64,000 nt of DNA from Metaruminococcus_A sp050943475 (GTDB lineage Bacteria > Bacillota > Clostridia > Oscillospirales > Ruminococcaceae), in NCBI GenBank assembly GCA_050943475.1, contig JBMNPF010000006.1, positions 116,757 to 180,756 of the forward strand. Reading direction: 5' to 3'. The translations under genes and the position numbers were made by a program. Position 1 is the first letter of the stretch, and every line of letters begins with the position of its first letter. Below the pieces are notes generated by a model, which saw nothing but the letters and a program-made list of their open reading frames with translations, did not search any database and had not been told where the DNA came from. Below are positions 8,647 through 17,074 of this stretch, in pieces.

Positions 8647-8831
8647 GATAAGCCCTCTTGTTGATAGCCTGCAAACCGTGATTGATATTATTATAAAGCT
8701 TGATCGTTCGCCTGGTGGTAAAGGAGGCGTTCCCTCAATGGGCTGATTTGGAGTCTCAACCAGCTGCCCGGAATGGTCGCAGATGTTTTAAAGGGATTCC
8801 GTCAAATAATTGAGATTGAGAAGGGACTTGA

Positions 8832-9419
8832 ATGAATACACCAACACTGGAAACCGAACGCCTGATTTTACGCAAATTCACAGAAAACGATCTGGAAGCA
8901 CTATACCTGATTTTGAAGGATGAGCAGGTTAACACCTACCTGCCATGGTTTCCCGCGAAAAGTATAGAGGATGCCAGACGGTTTTACCAGGAACGGTATG
9001 AAGCCTGCTATGCGAAACCGCAGGCCTATGCGTATGCTATCTGCCTGAAAAGCGACAATGTGCCAATTGGGTACATAAAGGTGGATATGGATGAAAGCCA
9101 CGATTTTGGCTATGCGCTCCGCAAAGAATTCTGGCACAAGGGCATTGTGACCGAAGCCGGGAAAGCTGTTGTCGCTCAGGTTCGAAAAGATGGGCTCCCC
9201 TATATCACCGCAACGCATGACGTCAACAACGTCCGCAGCGGCGGTGTAATGAAACAGGTGGGGATGAAATACTGCTACTCCTATGAAGAACAGTGGCAGC
9301 CCAAGAATTTCCCCGTCACGTTTCGGATGTACCAGCTGAATTTCGATGGAAACAGCGAACGGGTGTTCACAAAGTATTGGGATCAATCCGAGAAACATTT
9401 TGTTGAAGAAAATGTGTGA
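8832..9419 (+). CDS. GNAT-family N-acetyltransferase (RimJ/RimL-like)
   Basis: 195 residues. The N-terminus TERLILRKFTENDLEALY is typical of the RimJ/RimL branch that acetylates protein N-termini or small amines with acetyl-CoA. DFGYALRKEFWHKGIVTEAG is the beta4/pyrophosphate-loop region, with a weaker than usual Q/RxxGxG/A signature. Later SGGVMKQVGMKYCYSYEEQW corresponds to the final helix and strand. GAAGGGA precedes the ATG. It has its own terminator. The substrate cannot be deduced. Confidence 0.86.
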   Translation: MNTPTLETERLILRKFTENDLEALYLILKDEQVNTYLPWFPAKSIEDARRFYQERYEACYAKPQAYAYAICLKSDNVPIGYIKVDMDESHDFGYALRKEFWHKGIVTEAGKAVVAQVRKDGLPYITATHDVNNVRSGGVMKQVGMKYCYSYEEQWQPKNFPVTFRMYQLNFDGNSERVFTKYWDQSEKHFVEENV

Positions 9420-9467
9420 GGTTCTGTACAGGATTCAACTGGAAAGCGCGCGGTTTATTGCCTATAC

Positions 9468-9506
9468 AAAAAGGACGGATGCTTGAAAAAACATCCGTCC
9501 TTTTTT
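9468..9506 (+). terminator. Intrinsic terminator after the GNAT gene
   Basis: A 14-bp stem (AAAAGGACGGATG with CATCCGTCCTTTT) and A-rich loop followed by TTTTTT. The opposite strand also ends in T residues, so it may serve the convergent GH120 gene. Confidence 0.93.
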
Positions 9507-9553
9507 CGTATAGATCAGCATTTCCAGGGCGTTTCTTTTATGGCAAAACGATG

Positions 9554-11566
9554 TTAAAACAAAGGCTTTTCAAGGCTGTCGGCAGCTGCAAGCGGGCCCG
9601 GCAGAATGCGGATGCCGCGGTGCTTGCCAAGATAGTCCTCATCAAAGGTAATTGGCGTTCCGTCCGGGTTTTCATACGGCTGTTCCGGCTCAAATGCACA
9701 GCCTAAAACTTCGGTGTTCACCATATCCACCGTAAAGTCTTTCAGGAATTCATACAGGTTGGTGGACAGAACCGGCTTGCCGTCTTTTTCGACCACTTCT
9801 ACCGTGACCTGGTGTTCGGTATCCACAAGGTGATCCGTTTCTTTCCGGTACGCTTTTGCACCGTTGAAATACACGTTGCCCTTTGCCCAGACCGGGAGAT
9901 GCTGGAAATGTGCCGGTTCCAGCTTCTTCATATCCGGTGTGTCGGTATCCATGTCAAATTTCTGAATCCACTCGTCGTAGGTCGGGTATTCGTCCATTAC
10001 ATGTGTACCGACTTCACGGTTTTCCAGATCGGTCTTTGTCTCGCTGTCACGTTGAATGACCAGCGGAGCGGAAGGCCATTTCTGCACAAAGATATTGTTG
10101 TAGAAGCGGTCGTCTCCGTGCAGGATGGTCATAAAGCCCATGACCTCGGTGCGGTGCGGAATGTGGTACGGCGTATAACGCGCACGGTTGACGCCTTCTA
10201 CCACATTGTCGGTGCCGCCGCCAACTACTGTGAGGGAACCGCAAATCAGGTTGTGTACCATGGCGATTCCTTCGGTCGCCATCCGCAGGGTGGCGTCGGA
10301 CATGAGAATGTTGTTGTCAATCAAAGTAGGCCCGTGGCTGACTTCAATGAAGATATCCTGGCTCATCATACCGCCCTGAAGCTGTTTTGCGAATGCAGGG
10401 CGCTGATTGTCGTGCAACAGGTTTTGGGTGATGCGGGTTCCCTGCGCCTCCCAGTCACACCAGATACCCATGGTGCAATGATGGATGTAGTTGCGGCGGT
10501 AGGTAACGTCAATAGCGGCGTGCATTTTAATGCCGGCGATTTCCGCGCCGCCCAGCTCCATCATGTTGTTGATGTGATGGATGTGGTTGTCCTCAATAAG
10601 CGAGAAAACGCCGCCCATCCGGCCGATGATGCCGCCCTGCTCACAATGATGAATGTTGCAGCGGCGGACAATATGGCTGCCGACGTTCTCTTTTAACCAG
10701 CCATGGTACTGCCCTCTGCATACAGCGTCCCGTTCCATCTGGGTCGGGCTCTTGACATGCTTGTAGGTAAAGTAGTGCTCGTTGTCCGGATCCAAATATT
10801 TACCAAGGCAGATTCCGGCACACTTGCTGTTGCTGATTTCGCAGTCCTCAATGATCCAGCCCTTGGACCAGTTCGGGCTGAGCATACCGTCCTGATAAGC
10901 GGCCGGCGGCGCCCAAGTGGTGGCCGCTTTTTCTACGCGGAAACCGCTGACGGTAATATAGTTTACCCCGTTTTTAGAAGGCATGAAGCATTCGCGGCGC
11001 ACGTTGATTTCGACCTTTTCTTCATTGGGGTTTTTCCCCTGGAAGTTTGCGTAAAGCACCGTCTCGTCGCCGTCCTGTTCGGCATACCATTTGTATACCG
11101 AGGCTTCCGGTTCCCAGGAACACTCATAAATGTCGCCTTTGATACAGGCGTCCAGATCGGCCGCCTCGTACATCATTTTGTCGTTTAAGTAAACAACGCC
11201 GGTGTGTTTGCTGCGCCCTGCAAAATACCAGTCGCCGTAAACATAGGTGGTATAGGGGTTATAATCGCCGAACAAGCTGTTCCCAATCCGGCAAACCCAT
11301 ACATTGCCCTGGTACGGCTCCCAGGTTTTAACCTCTTCCGCACCGGTAATCACCGCGCCCAGCGGCACCTCCGAACGGTATACAATCCGGTGGTCGTCAT
11401 CGGTACCGCCGAAAAGCGGGTCGACATATTCCCGGTAGGTTCCGGGTGCTACTACAACCTCATCCCCAGCACGGGCAACCTTGGCAGCGTCTGAAATTTT
11501 CTGGAATGGTCTCTGCTTGCTTCCGTCCCCGTTGCGGAATGCCTGAGCGGATACATAATAAATCAT
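9554..11566 (-). CDS. GH120 beta-xylosidase (right-handed beta-helix)
   Basis: 670 residues without a signal peptide, so probably cytoplasmic. It resembles the GH120 enzyme XylC of Thermoanaerobacterium as remembered, including VWYAE-type, YANFQG.NPNEE.VEINVRR, WAPPAAYQDG and PNWSKGWIIED blocks, followed by beta-helix rungs of the form RRCNIHHCEQGGIIG. Candidate catalytic residues are D371 in GIWCDWEAQGTR and E408 in DIFIEVSHGP, the positions equivalent to the described nucleophile and acid/base. It releases xylose from xylo-oligosaccharides. AGGAGG sits upstream of the ATG. An AraC-type regulator is divergently transcribed across a 162-bp gap, suggesting local induction by a xylo-oligosaccharide. 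Confidence 0.9.
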   Translation of the reverse strand: MIYYVSAQAFRNGDGSKQRPFQKISDAAKVARAGDEVVVAPGTYREYVDPLFGGTDDDHRIVYRSEVPLGAVITGAEEVKTWEPYQGNVWVCRIGNSLFGDYNPYTTYVYGDWYFAGRSKHTGVVYLNDKMMYEAADLDACIKGDIYECSWEPEASVYKWYAEQDGDETVLYANFQGKNPNEEKVEINVRRECFMPSKNGVNYITVSGFRVEKAATTWAPPAAYQDGMLSPNWSKGWIIEDCEISNSKCAGICLGKYLDPDNEHYFTYKHVKSPTQMERDAVCRGQYHGWLKENVGSHIVRRCNIHHCEQGGIIGRMGGVFSLIEDNHIHHINNMMELGGAEIAGIKMHAAIDVTYRRNYIHHCTMGIWCDWEAQGTRITQNLLHDNQRPAFAKQLQGGMMSQDIFIEVSHGPTLIDNNILMSDATLRMATEGIAMVHNLICGSLTVVGGGTDNVVEGVNRARYTPYHIPHRTEVMGFMTILHGDDRFYNNIFVQKWPSAPLVIQRDSETKTDLENREVGTHVMDEYPTYDEWIQKFDMDTDTPDMKKLEPAHFQHLPVWAKGNVYFNGAKAYRKETDHLVDTEHQVTVEVVEKDGKPVLSTNLYEFLKDFTVDMVNTEVLGCAFEPEQPYENPDGTPITFDEDYLGKHRGIRILPGPLAAADSLEKPLF

Positions 11567-11728
11567 TTGGTTCGTCCTCCTGTCTGTATGTTTTTTGCGT
11601 TCAACTCGCCGTATGAATTGACATCGCCCGAGTCGTCATAATATAATTATACCGTAACGATTTTTGGATAAAAATAACCATACTGCCTACAAATATCAAC
11701 ATCCTGCCATTTCAAGGAGATGAATCCC

Positions 11729-12664
11729 ATGCCGGCAATTGAAAAAATGGATTTAAACAACAGGCTGAAAGAGACCATTACCTTTCAAAGCCACATGCTT
11801 CATTACGGTATGTATACCTCCGGGTATCAGCGCAGTTTTCACATGGATATCCCCTGGCACTGGCACGACGAATTTGAACTGGGCTTTGTGACGGGCGGAT
11901 GTGTTGTTTACCAGACCAATTACCATACCTTTACACTGCGGCAGGGGGATGGCATTTTTATCAATTCCGGAACGCTGCATTATTTGCACCCGGTAGAACC
12001 AACCCCCAACGCACGGTTGCAAACCCAGTTTTTTGACAAGGAATTTCTGGCGGGGGCTTCGGGAAGCCTGCTGGACATGAAATACATTGCACCGGTGCAG
12101 GATCAGCCCTGGCTGGACGCCATCCCATTTTATCATGACGACGCTTATGCCCGGTCTGTTTTGGCGCAGATTCAGCGCGGCGCAGCGCTTTGCCAGCAGA
12201 AAGGGCCGTTTTTTGAACTTCGCCTGCGCAGCTTGTTCTCAGAGTTGTGGGAAGCGGTTTACAATTTTGCCGTGAAAGATTCAGAGAACGGGCGTTCGGT
12301 TTCCCGCTCTGCCGAAAATGAACGCATGAAAAAGATGATGCGGTATATTCAGGAACATTTCCGGGAAAAAATGACCGTGACGTCAATCGCCGCCAGCGTT
12401 CCGGTCAGCGAGCGGGAATGCTACCGGCTGTTTCAAACCCATCTTGGCATTACCCCAATGGAATATATCCTTTCTCTGCGGGTTCAAAATGCGCAGTCGC
12501 TTCTTATGAATACGCAGAAAAGCATTCTGGAAATTGCCATTGAAACCGGCTTTGGCACCAGCAGCTATTTTGGAAAGATCTTCCGGCAGTATCATCATTT
12601 GACGCCGACGCAGTACCGCAGGCTCAGCCGCCAAGCGACAGAGCACGGCGAAAAGGCCCGGTAA
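11729..12664 (+). CDS. AraC-family transcriptional regulator (cupin sensor)
   Basis: 311 residues. The N-terminal half is a cupin-like ligand domain (FHMDIPWHWHDEFELGFVTGG). The C-terminal 100 residues hold the two AraC helix-turn-helix motifs (MTVTSIAASVPVSERECYRL and ILEIAIETGFGTSSYFGKIF). The start is the second ATG because AAGGAG directly abuts the first and sits 9 bases before this one. It is divergent from the GH120 xylosidase, so it probably controls that gene and itself; the effector is inferred to be a xyloside. Confidence 0.92.
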   Translation: MPAIEKMDLNNRLKETITFQSHMLHYGMYTSGYQRSFHMDIPWHWHDEFELGFVTGGCVVYQTNYHTFTLRQGDGIFINSGTLHYLHPVEPTPNARLQTQFFDKEFLAGASGSLLDMKYIAPVQDQPWLDAIPFYHDDAYARSVLAQIQRGAALCQQKGPFFELRLRSLFSELWEAVYNFAVKDSENGRSVSRSAENERMKKMMRYIQEHFREKMTVTSIAASVPVSERECYRLFQTHLGITPMEYILSLRVQNAQSLLMNTQKSILEIAIETGFGTSSYFGKIFRQYHHLTPTQYRRLSRQATEHGEKAR

Positions 12665-12760
12665 TTGCCCTGCGCTGAGTCTTGACCGGGGTTGTTGTGC
12701 CATAACGGAGGATGTTTCTGCTGCCGTCGGATAAGGCGGCAGACTGGATGATGTTCCAAA

Positions 12761-12804
12761 CAGATAAGAGGCTTCCGTAAACAGTTGCGGAAGCCTCTTA
12801 TCTG
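12761..12804 (-). terminator. Long hairpin terminating the C39 peptidase gene
   Basis: A 17-bp perfect stem (CAGATAAGAGGCTTCCG and its complement) with a 10-base loop, beginning at the base after the stop codon. The T tract on the minus strand is short (TTTGG), and the convergent AraC gene ends nearby. Confidence 0.8.
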
Positions 12805-13656
12805 TCAGGCGGGTTCCAGCACGATGGCGAACCGCCCAACTTCTTTGTAGCGCTGAAAAAAGGTCTTGCGTGCATAACTTGTGACCCCAGCCAATGGATC
12901 GTATACGGTGACGGTTTTTTCGTCGTAGCCCACCAAAATCATACAGTGTTCGTTTCCGGGCCAGGAGAAGTATTCGTTTGTATAAGCCTCCCCCTGTTTC
13001 AGGTACCAACCGTTTTTTTGCACGACAGGACGCATTTCAATCGTGCTCCAGATGCAGACCGGAATACCGCTGTCAATGTAGGCGAGAATGCTTTTTTCAC
13101 TGGCGCCTGAAATATCATTTGCGCGGTGGCGCCCACCTGCATGGTCAATGAAATGCTGCATAGTGTCGGCTACGACCTCAGCAAAAGCGCCGTAGCCATA
13201 TGTGTATGGATCCCCGATAAACGCGTTGCTGGGATGCGCGGCATAGTTGCAGCCGTTCAAGGTTTCAAAATCGCTTTTGGGGAGTGCGTCGGCAAAGGTC
13301 TCCTTATCAATATCATAACCGTAGGCATAAAGCAACATTGCTCCTGCAGTGGCTTCGCACCCCACGGGAAGTTCCGGATTTTGCAGAATTACTGGAATTT
13401 CGCGGCATGGCTTGGCTCCTGCTTCGTCGCCGTGTAAAAGCAGAGTGCTGCCTGCGGTTCCCTCCCGCTCGGTTTGTTCTTTCATATTGCCGCCAAGCTC
13501 CGGAGACAGCTGAAAGACGCAAGAAATTGCACCCCAAACCAGTATCGATACCAGTACGGCAAACACACAGAGCCGAAAGAACAGAACCCAAACCTTTTTC
13601 AGCCGCCTTTTTCGCACCCTTTGTCCTCTGAAGAGAACTGGTTCAACCTTTTGCAT
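12805..13656 (-). CDS. Membrane-anchored C39-like cysteine peptidase
   Basis: About 283 residues. A basic N-terminus is followed by one membrane span (VWVLFFRLCVFAVLVSILVW), then an extracytoplasmic peptidase_C39_2/papain-like domain. The likely catalytic cysteine is in ELPVGCEATAGAMLL, the histidine in NEHCMILVGYD and the aspartate in VYDPLAG, matching the YvpB-like family. It lacks the ABC transporter part of bacteriocin exporters, so it probably processes cell-surface proteins or peptides. The start is uncertain: ATGs at 13656 and 13689 are both possible and neither has a strong ribosome site. It follows the two-component operon on the same strand, but a terminator separates them. Confidence 0.82.
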   Translation of the reverse strand: MQKVEPVLFRGQRVRKRRLKKVWVLFFRLCVFAVLVSILVWGAISCVFQLSPELGGNMKEQTEREGTAGSTLLLHGDEAGAKPCREIPVILQNPELPVGCEATAGAMLLYAYGYDIDKETFADALPKSDFETLNGCNYAAHPSNAFIGDPYTYGYGAFAEVVADTMQHFIDHAGGRHRANDISGASEKSILAYIDSGIPVCIWSTIEMRPVVQKNGWYLKQGEAYTNEYFSWPGNEHCMILVGYDEKTVTVYDPLAGVTSYARKTFFQRYKEVGRFAIVLEPA

Positions 13657-13705
13657 AGACGTCACCCATTTTATCTTTGTTGTGGTCATACCCAAAAGAG
13701 AACCA

Positions 13706-13757
13706 GTGAAAACAAGCCCCCTTTTCGTATGGCAGTTTCATACTAAAGGGGGCTTGT
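13706..13757 (-). terminator. Terminator of the two-component operon
   Basis: A 13-bp perfect stem (ACAAGCCCCCTTT with AAAGGGGGCTTGT) around a 20-base loop; on the minus strand it is followed by TTTT. Confidence 0.85.
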
Positions 13758-13780
13758 ATTGTTGTTGTGTCCAAATTGCA

Positions 13781-14497
13781 TCAGTTTTGCATCTCTTTGT
13801 CTGCGTCCATTTCCATGAAATATTGATCCATCTTTTCCATTTCTCTCAGGCCGACAAAAAGTTTTTTCCCGGAGGGGCTATTGTACGCATAGCAGTCAAA
13901 CTCCCAGTCCTCCATTCCAAGGGAGTCGTAATAAGCAAAGGGGTTTTCCCCACCTTCCAGACCGGAGGTGTACTCGTTTACAGCATACGGATCACTGGAT
14001 TCGATCCTATCATCGTAAACGGCAATTTGCAGCGCGGCTTTGGTTTCTTCTTCATAGAATAGGCACAGGTTGCCAAAACGCGCCAGTACAAGGTTCAGGT
14101 CAATAATATCGTCTCCCGACAAGGTGAGAAATTTAAAGGTTTTTACCGTGCTTGTCTTGCTGTTTTCCAGTTGATCAAGTAGCAGGACGGTCAGTTTCCC
14201 GCTGCTTTCCTCCCCGAATACAGCCCGGAGAATGTCCTTACAGTCTTGCTTGTATTCCAGCGTGGTTTTGTTGTTCTGCACTTCAGACCAGACGTTATTG
14301 GCCACGTTATCGCAGAGAAGGCGCAGCACCTGCCGCTGCGTCAGCTTCTGCTCGGTCGGTTCCAGGTTGAGTTCGCGAAAGCGGATTTCGGAGCCCTTCT
14401 GAAGAGAATACTGCTGGTAAGCGGTTGGAAACAGCAGAACCAGCGTTGTCAGCAGTAGAATGGCGAAACCGGAAGAAGCGTATTTAATCCATTTCAT
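13781..14497 (-). CDS. Membrane-anchored protein of unknown function, third gene of the two-component operon
   Basis: 238 residues, not assigned to a family. It has an N-terminal membrane span or uncleaved signal (YASSGFAILLLTTLVLLF), then an acidic extracytoplasmic domain with CDNVANNVWSEVQNNK and a tyrosine-rich C-terminal half. The start overlaps the kinase stop by 14 bases; GAGG lies 9 bases before this ATG, which makes it preferable to one 6 bases earlier. Translational coupling to the kinase suggests a role as a sensor accessory or output protein. No cysteine pair or lipobox was seen. Confidence 0.7.
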   Translation of the reverse strand: MKWIKYASSGFAILLLTTLVLLFPTAYQQYSLQKGSEIRFRELNLEPTEQKLTQRQVLRLLCDNVANNVWSEVQNNKTTLEYKQDCKDILRAVFGEESSGKLTVLLLDQLENSKTSTVKTFKFLTLSGDDIIDLNLVLARFGNLCLFYEEETKAALQIAVYDDRIESSDPYAVNEYTSGLEGGENPFAYYDSLGMEDWEFDCYAYNSPSGKKLFVGLREMEKMDQYFMEMDADKEMQN

Positions 14498-15911
14498 TGT
14501 CATACACCTCTTTTGTTTCTCCGGGTTCAAGCTTCAGTTTAATGGATACCGTTGTACCGCATCCCACGGCGCTGTCAAATACCAGCCGGGTCTGGTGCAG
14601 CTCAGCAATGCGTTTTGAGAGGGCAAGGCCGAGCCCGGCCCCACCCTGCCCGCGGGAGCGGGATTTATCCTCCATATAAAACGGTTCTGTGATCCGTTCC
14701 AGGCTCTGCTCCGGAATACCGCAGCCGCGGTCGGCAACCGAGATTCGGTACCATTCACCCTCCACTGTTCCGCAAATCTCCACGGTTTCCCCCTTGGGGG
14801 AGGCTTTGCAGGCGTTGTCGGCCAGATTGTACAGCAGTGAAAGCAGTAAAGTCAGCTCTGCGCAGATGACGGCGGGTTCTGCCTGCAAATTCACCGAAAC
14901 ACCGTACTTTTGCGGAAGAAAACGGAGAGAGGCCTGCAGGGACTCAAACAGCATTTCGGTGTGGATGAGGCTGAGAACAGCCGTTTCGTTTTTCAAGACA
15001 ATCAAATCCAGCAGCCGCATGGAAAGCCGTTCCAGACGTTTGCCCTCCCGGTAAACAGCGTCTGCCGCTTCCCGGCGCTCCTGCTCTGCAAGGTCATAAG
15101 AGCGGAGCATGTCCGCGTAGCCAATAATGGAAGTCATGGGGGTTTTGAGTTCGTGGGTAAAGTCTGCTACAAAGGTCTCGCGCTTTTCAATTTCCTTTTT
15201 CAGGCTGTTGATGTTGGATTCCACGGCCTCCGCCATTTGGTTAAAGCCGGACGACAATACCCGTATTTCTTCACTGCCCATTCCGTGTTTTGGGATGGGA
15301 ATACGTTTGCCGTACTCCCTGTCGGCAATCCGTTCCGCCGCTTGGGACAGCCGGTTCAGCGGACGTGCCAGGTACCAGGAAAAAATGAGAAGGATAGCTC
15401 CGCTCAACAATGCAACGGCCAGAACGGTATAGTGGTAAATATGGGTGAGCCGGCTGCGCTGTGCAAAAACCTCACTGAAATCGGACTGTGTTTCAATATA
15501 ATACGGTTCGTCGGACAAATCCACCCGGCAGACTGCTTGCAAATGAAGCCGCCCATCCAGTTCCACAAACGAGTACCTCTGCTGGGCGGAAGCCAGCTGC
15601 TCCCACAAAGCGCCGCGCTCCTGGGCGGCAATTTCCTCCGCGGTGTAAATGGCAAGCCGATCGTTCTGGCTGGCGTCTGTAATTTTAGCAATTTGCGTCT
15701 GCATTTCTTTGGTGTGCAGCGTTAACGACGAGGTTTTCTCCGCTAGCGCCAAAAACATTTTTCCCGCGTATTCGTTCGAGGTTAAGGTAACTTCTACCCG
15801 ACTGTCCATAACAGAGGAAGCGGTAACCTCCACCAGCACAAAACCGCCGATGCCGACGGTCAGCATGACGATAAGATAGGTGAAATAAAATATTTTCCAG
15901 GCAAATTTCAT
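14484..15911 (-). CDS. Sensor histidine kinase
   Basis: 475 residues. The first membrane span covers residues 8-30, followed by an extracellular sensor segment of about 130 residues and a second span at 161-182. A HAMP linker follows (RPLNRLSQAAERIADREYGKR). The HisKA box carries the phosphoacceptor H253 in FTHELKTPMTSIIGYADML. The ATP-binding domain has an N box (NLADNACKAS) and G boxes (DRGCGIP, GGAGLGLAL). Its start overlaps the response-regulator stop by 4 bases (ATGA), so the pair is translationally coupled. The signal is unknown. Confidence 0.95.
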   Translation of the reverse strand: MKFAWKIFYFTYLIVMLTVGIGGFVLVEVTASSVMDSRVEVTLTSNEYAGKMFLALAEKTSSLTLHTKEMQTQIAKITDASQNDRLAIYTAEEIAAQERGALWEQLASAQQRYSFVELDGRLHLQAVCRVDLSDEPYYIETQSDFSEVFAQRSRLTHIYHYTVLAVALLSGAILLIFSWYLARPLNRLSQAAERIADREYGKRIPIPKHGMGSEEIRVLSSGFNQMAEAVESNINSLKKEIEKRETFVADFTHELKTPMTSIIGYADMLRSYDLAEQERREAADAVYREGKRLERLSMRLLDLIVLKNETAVLSLIHTEMLFESLQASLRFLPQKYGVSVNLQAEPAVICAELTLLLSLLYNLADNACKASPKGETVEICGTVEGEWYRISVADRGCGIPEQSLERITEPFYMEDKSRSRGQGGAGLGLALSKRIAELHQTRLVFDSAVGCGTTVSIKLKLEPGETKEVYDNEMD

Positions 15912-16570
15912 GGCTTTTCCGCCCTCAGCCGGTAGCCGACTTTGTAAACCGATTGGATTTCCTCCGACAGCCCCAATTTTTTTCGAAGTCTTTGTACATG
16001 CAGGTCAACGGTTCGTGTGTCGCCGAAATAGGGTTCGTCCCATACCCGCTCATATATCGTTTCCCGATATAAGGCAATGCCGCGGTTGCGGGCAAACAGC
16101 AAAAGAATGTCGTATTCCTTTGGGGTGAGCTCAACCGGTGCTCCGTTTTTGACCACCGTGCGGGACTCGGCGTCAATTTCAATGCCGCCAATTTGCAGGT
16201 GCCGCTCGGCCTTATGGTAACGCCGCAGCACAACCTCAACCCGTGCGGTCAGCTCCGCCAGGTCAAACGGTTTGACAATATAATCGTCCGCCCCCATTTT
16301 AAGGCCTTTAACCCGGTCTGCTATTTCGGCTTTTGCTGTAATAAAGATAACCGGGGTGTCAAATCTCCGAATGTATTCCAAAAGCTCGTAGCCGTTAATT
16401 TCAGGCAGCATGATGTCCAGCAGTACCAGATCGAAACGGGCCGATTCAATCATTTCCGCCGCTTTGGCGCCGTCCGGCGCAATGCTGCAATGGTACCCGC
16501 TTTTGCCAAGACTCATCCAGATTAGCTTTGCAATCGAAGCGTCGTCTTCCGCAATTAGAATTTTGATCAA
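15908..16570 (-). CDS. OmpR/PhoB-family response regulator
   Basis: 220 residues. The receiver domain has acidic residues D9/D10 and phosphoacceptor D52 in LVLLDIMLPEINGYELL; the conserved TAKAE lysine region follows. The C-terminal winged helix contains LTPKEYDILLLFARNRG and DTRTVDLHVQRLRKKLG. It appears to begin with an unusual TTG codon: TTG ATC AAA ATT lies at good spacing behind GGGAGGTGG, and no in-frame ATG is near. It is the first gene of the operon with the kinase and the unknown membrane protein. Confidence 0.95.
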   Translation of the reverse strand: MIKILIAEDDASIAKLIWMSLGKSGYHCSIAPDGAKAAEMIESARFDLVLLDIMLPEINGYELLEYIRRFDTPVIFITAKAEIADRVKGLKMGADDYIVKPFDLAELTARVEVVLRRYHKAERHLQIGGIEIDAESRTVVKNGAPVELTPKEYDILLLFARNRGIALYRETIYERVWDEPYFGDTRTVDLHVQRLRKKLGLSEEIQSVYKVGYRLRAEKP

Positions 16571-16822
16571 TCAGGCCACCTCCCAATGCTTCATGTTACC
16601 TCCTCATTGTATCATCTTTGTATCTGCGCTACAAATAAATTTGAAACAGAAAAATATGGAATGATGGGATTGACGTGAAACGGCTATGTCGCTCGTTTTG
16701 ACGTTTTTCCGCCACCGCTGGCCTCACAAAACTAGCCGCCCATTTGAATTTGGGCGGTGCCAAAGGTTCCCATTTGCGCTCGTTCGACATATTCTGTAAT
16801 AAGGTCGATTGGAGGTGTTTGT
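16571..16822. other. Divergent intergenic region
   Basis: No gene seen. It holds the minus-strand upstream region of the response regulator and a small hairpin (CCGCCCA...TGGGCGG, about 16736-16757) without a T tail, ahead of the small gene at 16823. Confidence 0.5.
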
Positions 16823-17050
16823 ATGACGATGCGCGCTTTGGTTCTCCGCGTACAGCGGGGCCGCCTGTTGGTACTGGATCTTGAGACCCGCCAGCAGGTA
16901 GTTGTAATCACGCCGAATGCACAGCGGTTCTGCCGGGGAAATATCATCCGTATTTGGTATAACGGTATCATGACCAACAGCATTCCACCGCAGATTTCTG
17001 CTTGGAATATTGTACGGCTGCCGTGGGGGAATTCCTGCTGTTCATGTTAA
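16823..17050 (+). CDS. Small conserved protein of unknown function (75 residues)
   Basis: Behind a strong GGAGGTG site, an ATG opens a 75-residue frame that ends in a terminator, so it is a convincing small gene. The sequence is rich in beta-forming residues: VLRVQRGRLLVLDLETRQQV, then NAQRFCRGNIIRIWYNGIMT and SIPPQISAWNI. The alternating pattern with a central GD/GN turn resembles a small OB- or SH3-like barrel, and similar short proteins are remembered from other Clostridia. No function is known. Cysteines cluster at the C-terminus (CCSC). Confidence 0.72.
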   Translation: MTMRALVLRVQRGRLLVLDLETRQQVVVITPNAQRFCRGNIIRIWYNGIMTNSIPPQISAWNIVRLPWGNSCCSC

Positions 17051-17074
17051 AAAAGGCTCGTAAGAGCCTTTTTT
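17049..17074 (+). terminator. Terminator of the small gene
   Basis: AAAAAAGGCTC paired with GAGCCTTTTTT around a GTAA tetraloop, overlapping the stop codon. Confidence 0.93.

Larger units (their letters stand above)
7024..8690 (+). repeat. Three-copy tandem array of C-terminal cassettes
   Basis: Copy 1 (7024-7542) is the tail of the DUF4417 gene; copy 2 (7553-8071) and copy 3 (about 8146-8646) lack starts. Copies 1 and 3 are identical over 130 bases except one position (7135-7264 against 8206-8335). Copies 2 and 3 are near-identical at their 3' ends (7988-8064 against 8563-8639, one mismatch) and alike at their 5' ends and in about 45 bases after their stops. Copy 3 is therefore a mosaic of the other two, suggesting recombination or gene conversion. 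Confidence 0.88.

Noticed and set aside
5977..8690. Integrative element using the tRNA-Leu gene as attachment site
   Set aside because: No second copy of the tRNA 3' end and no integrase were found next to it, although the region after it is AT-richer and atypical.
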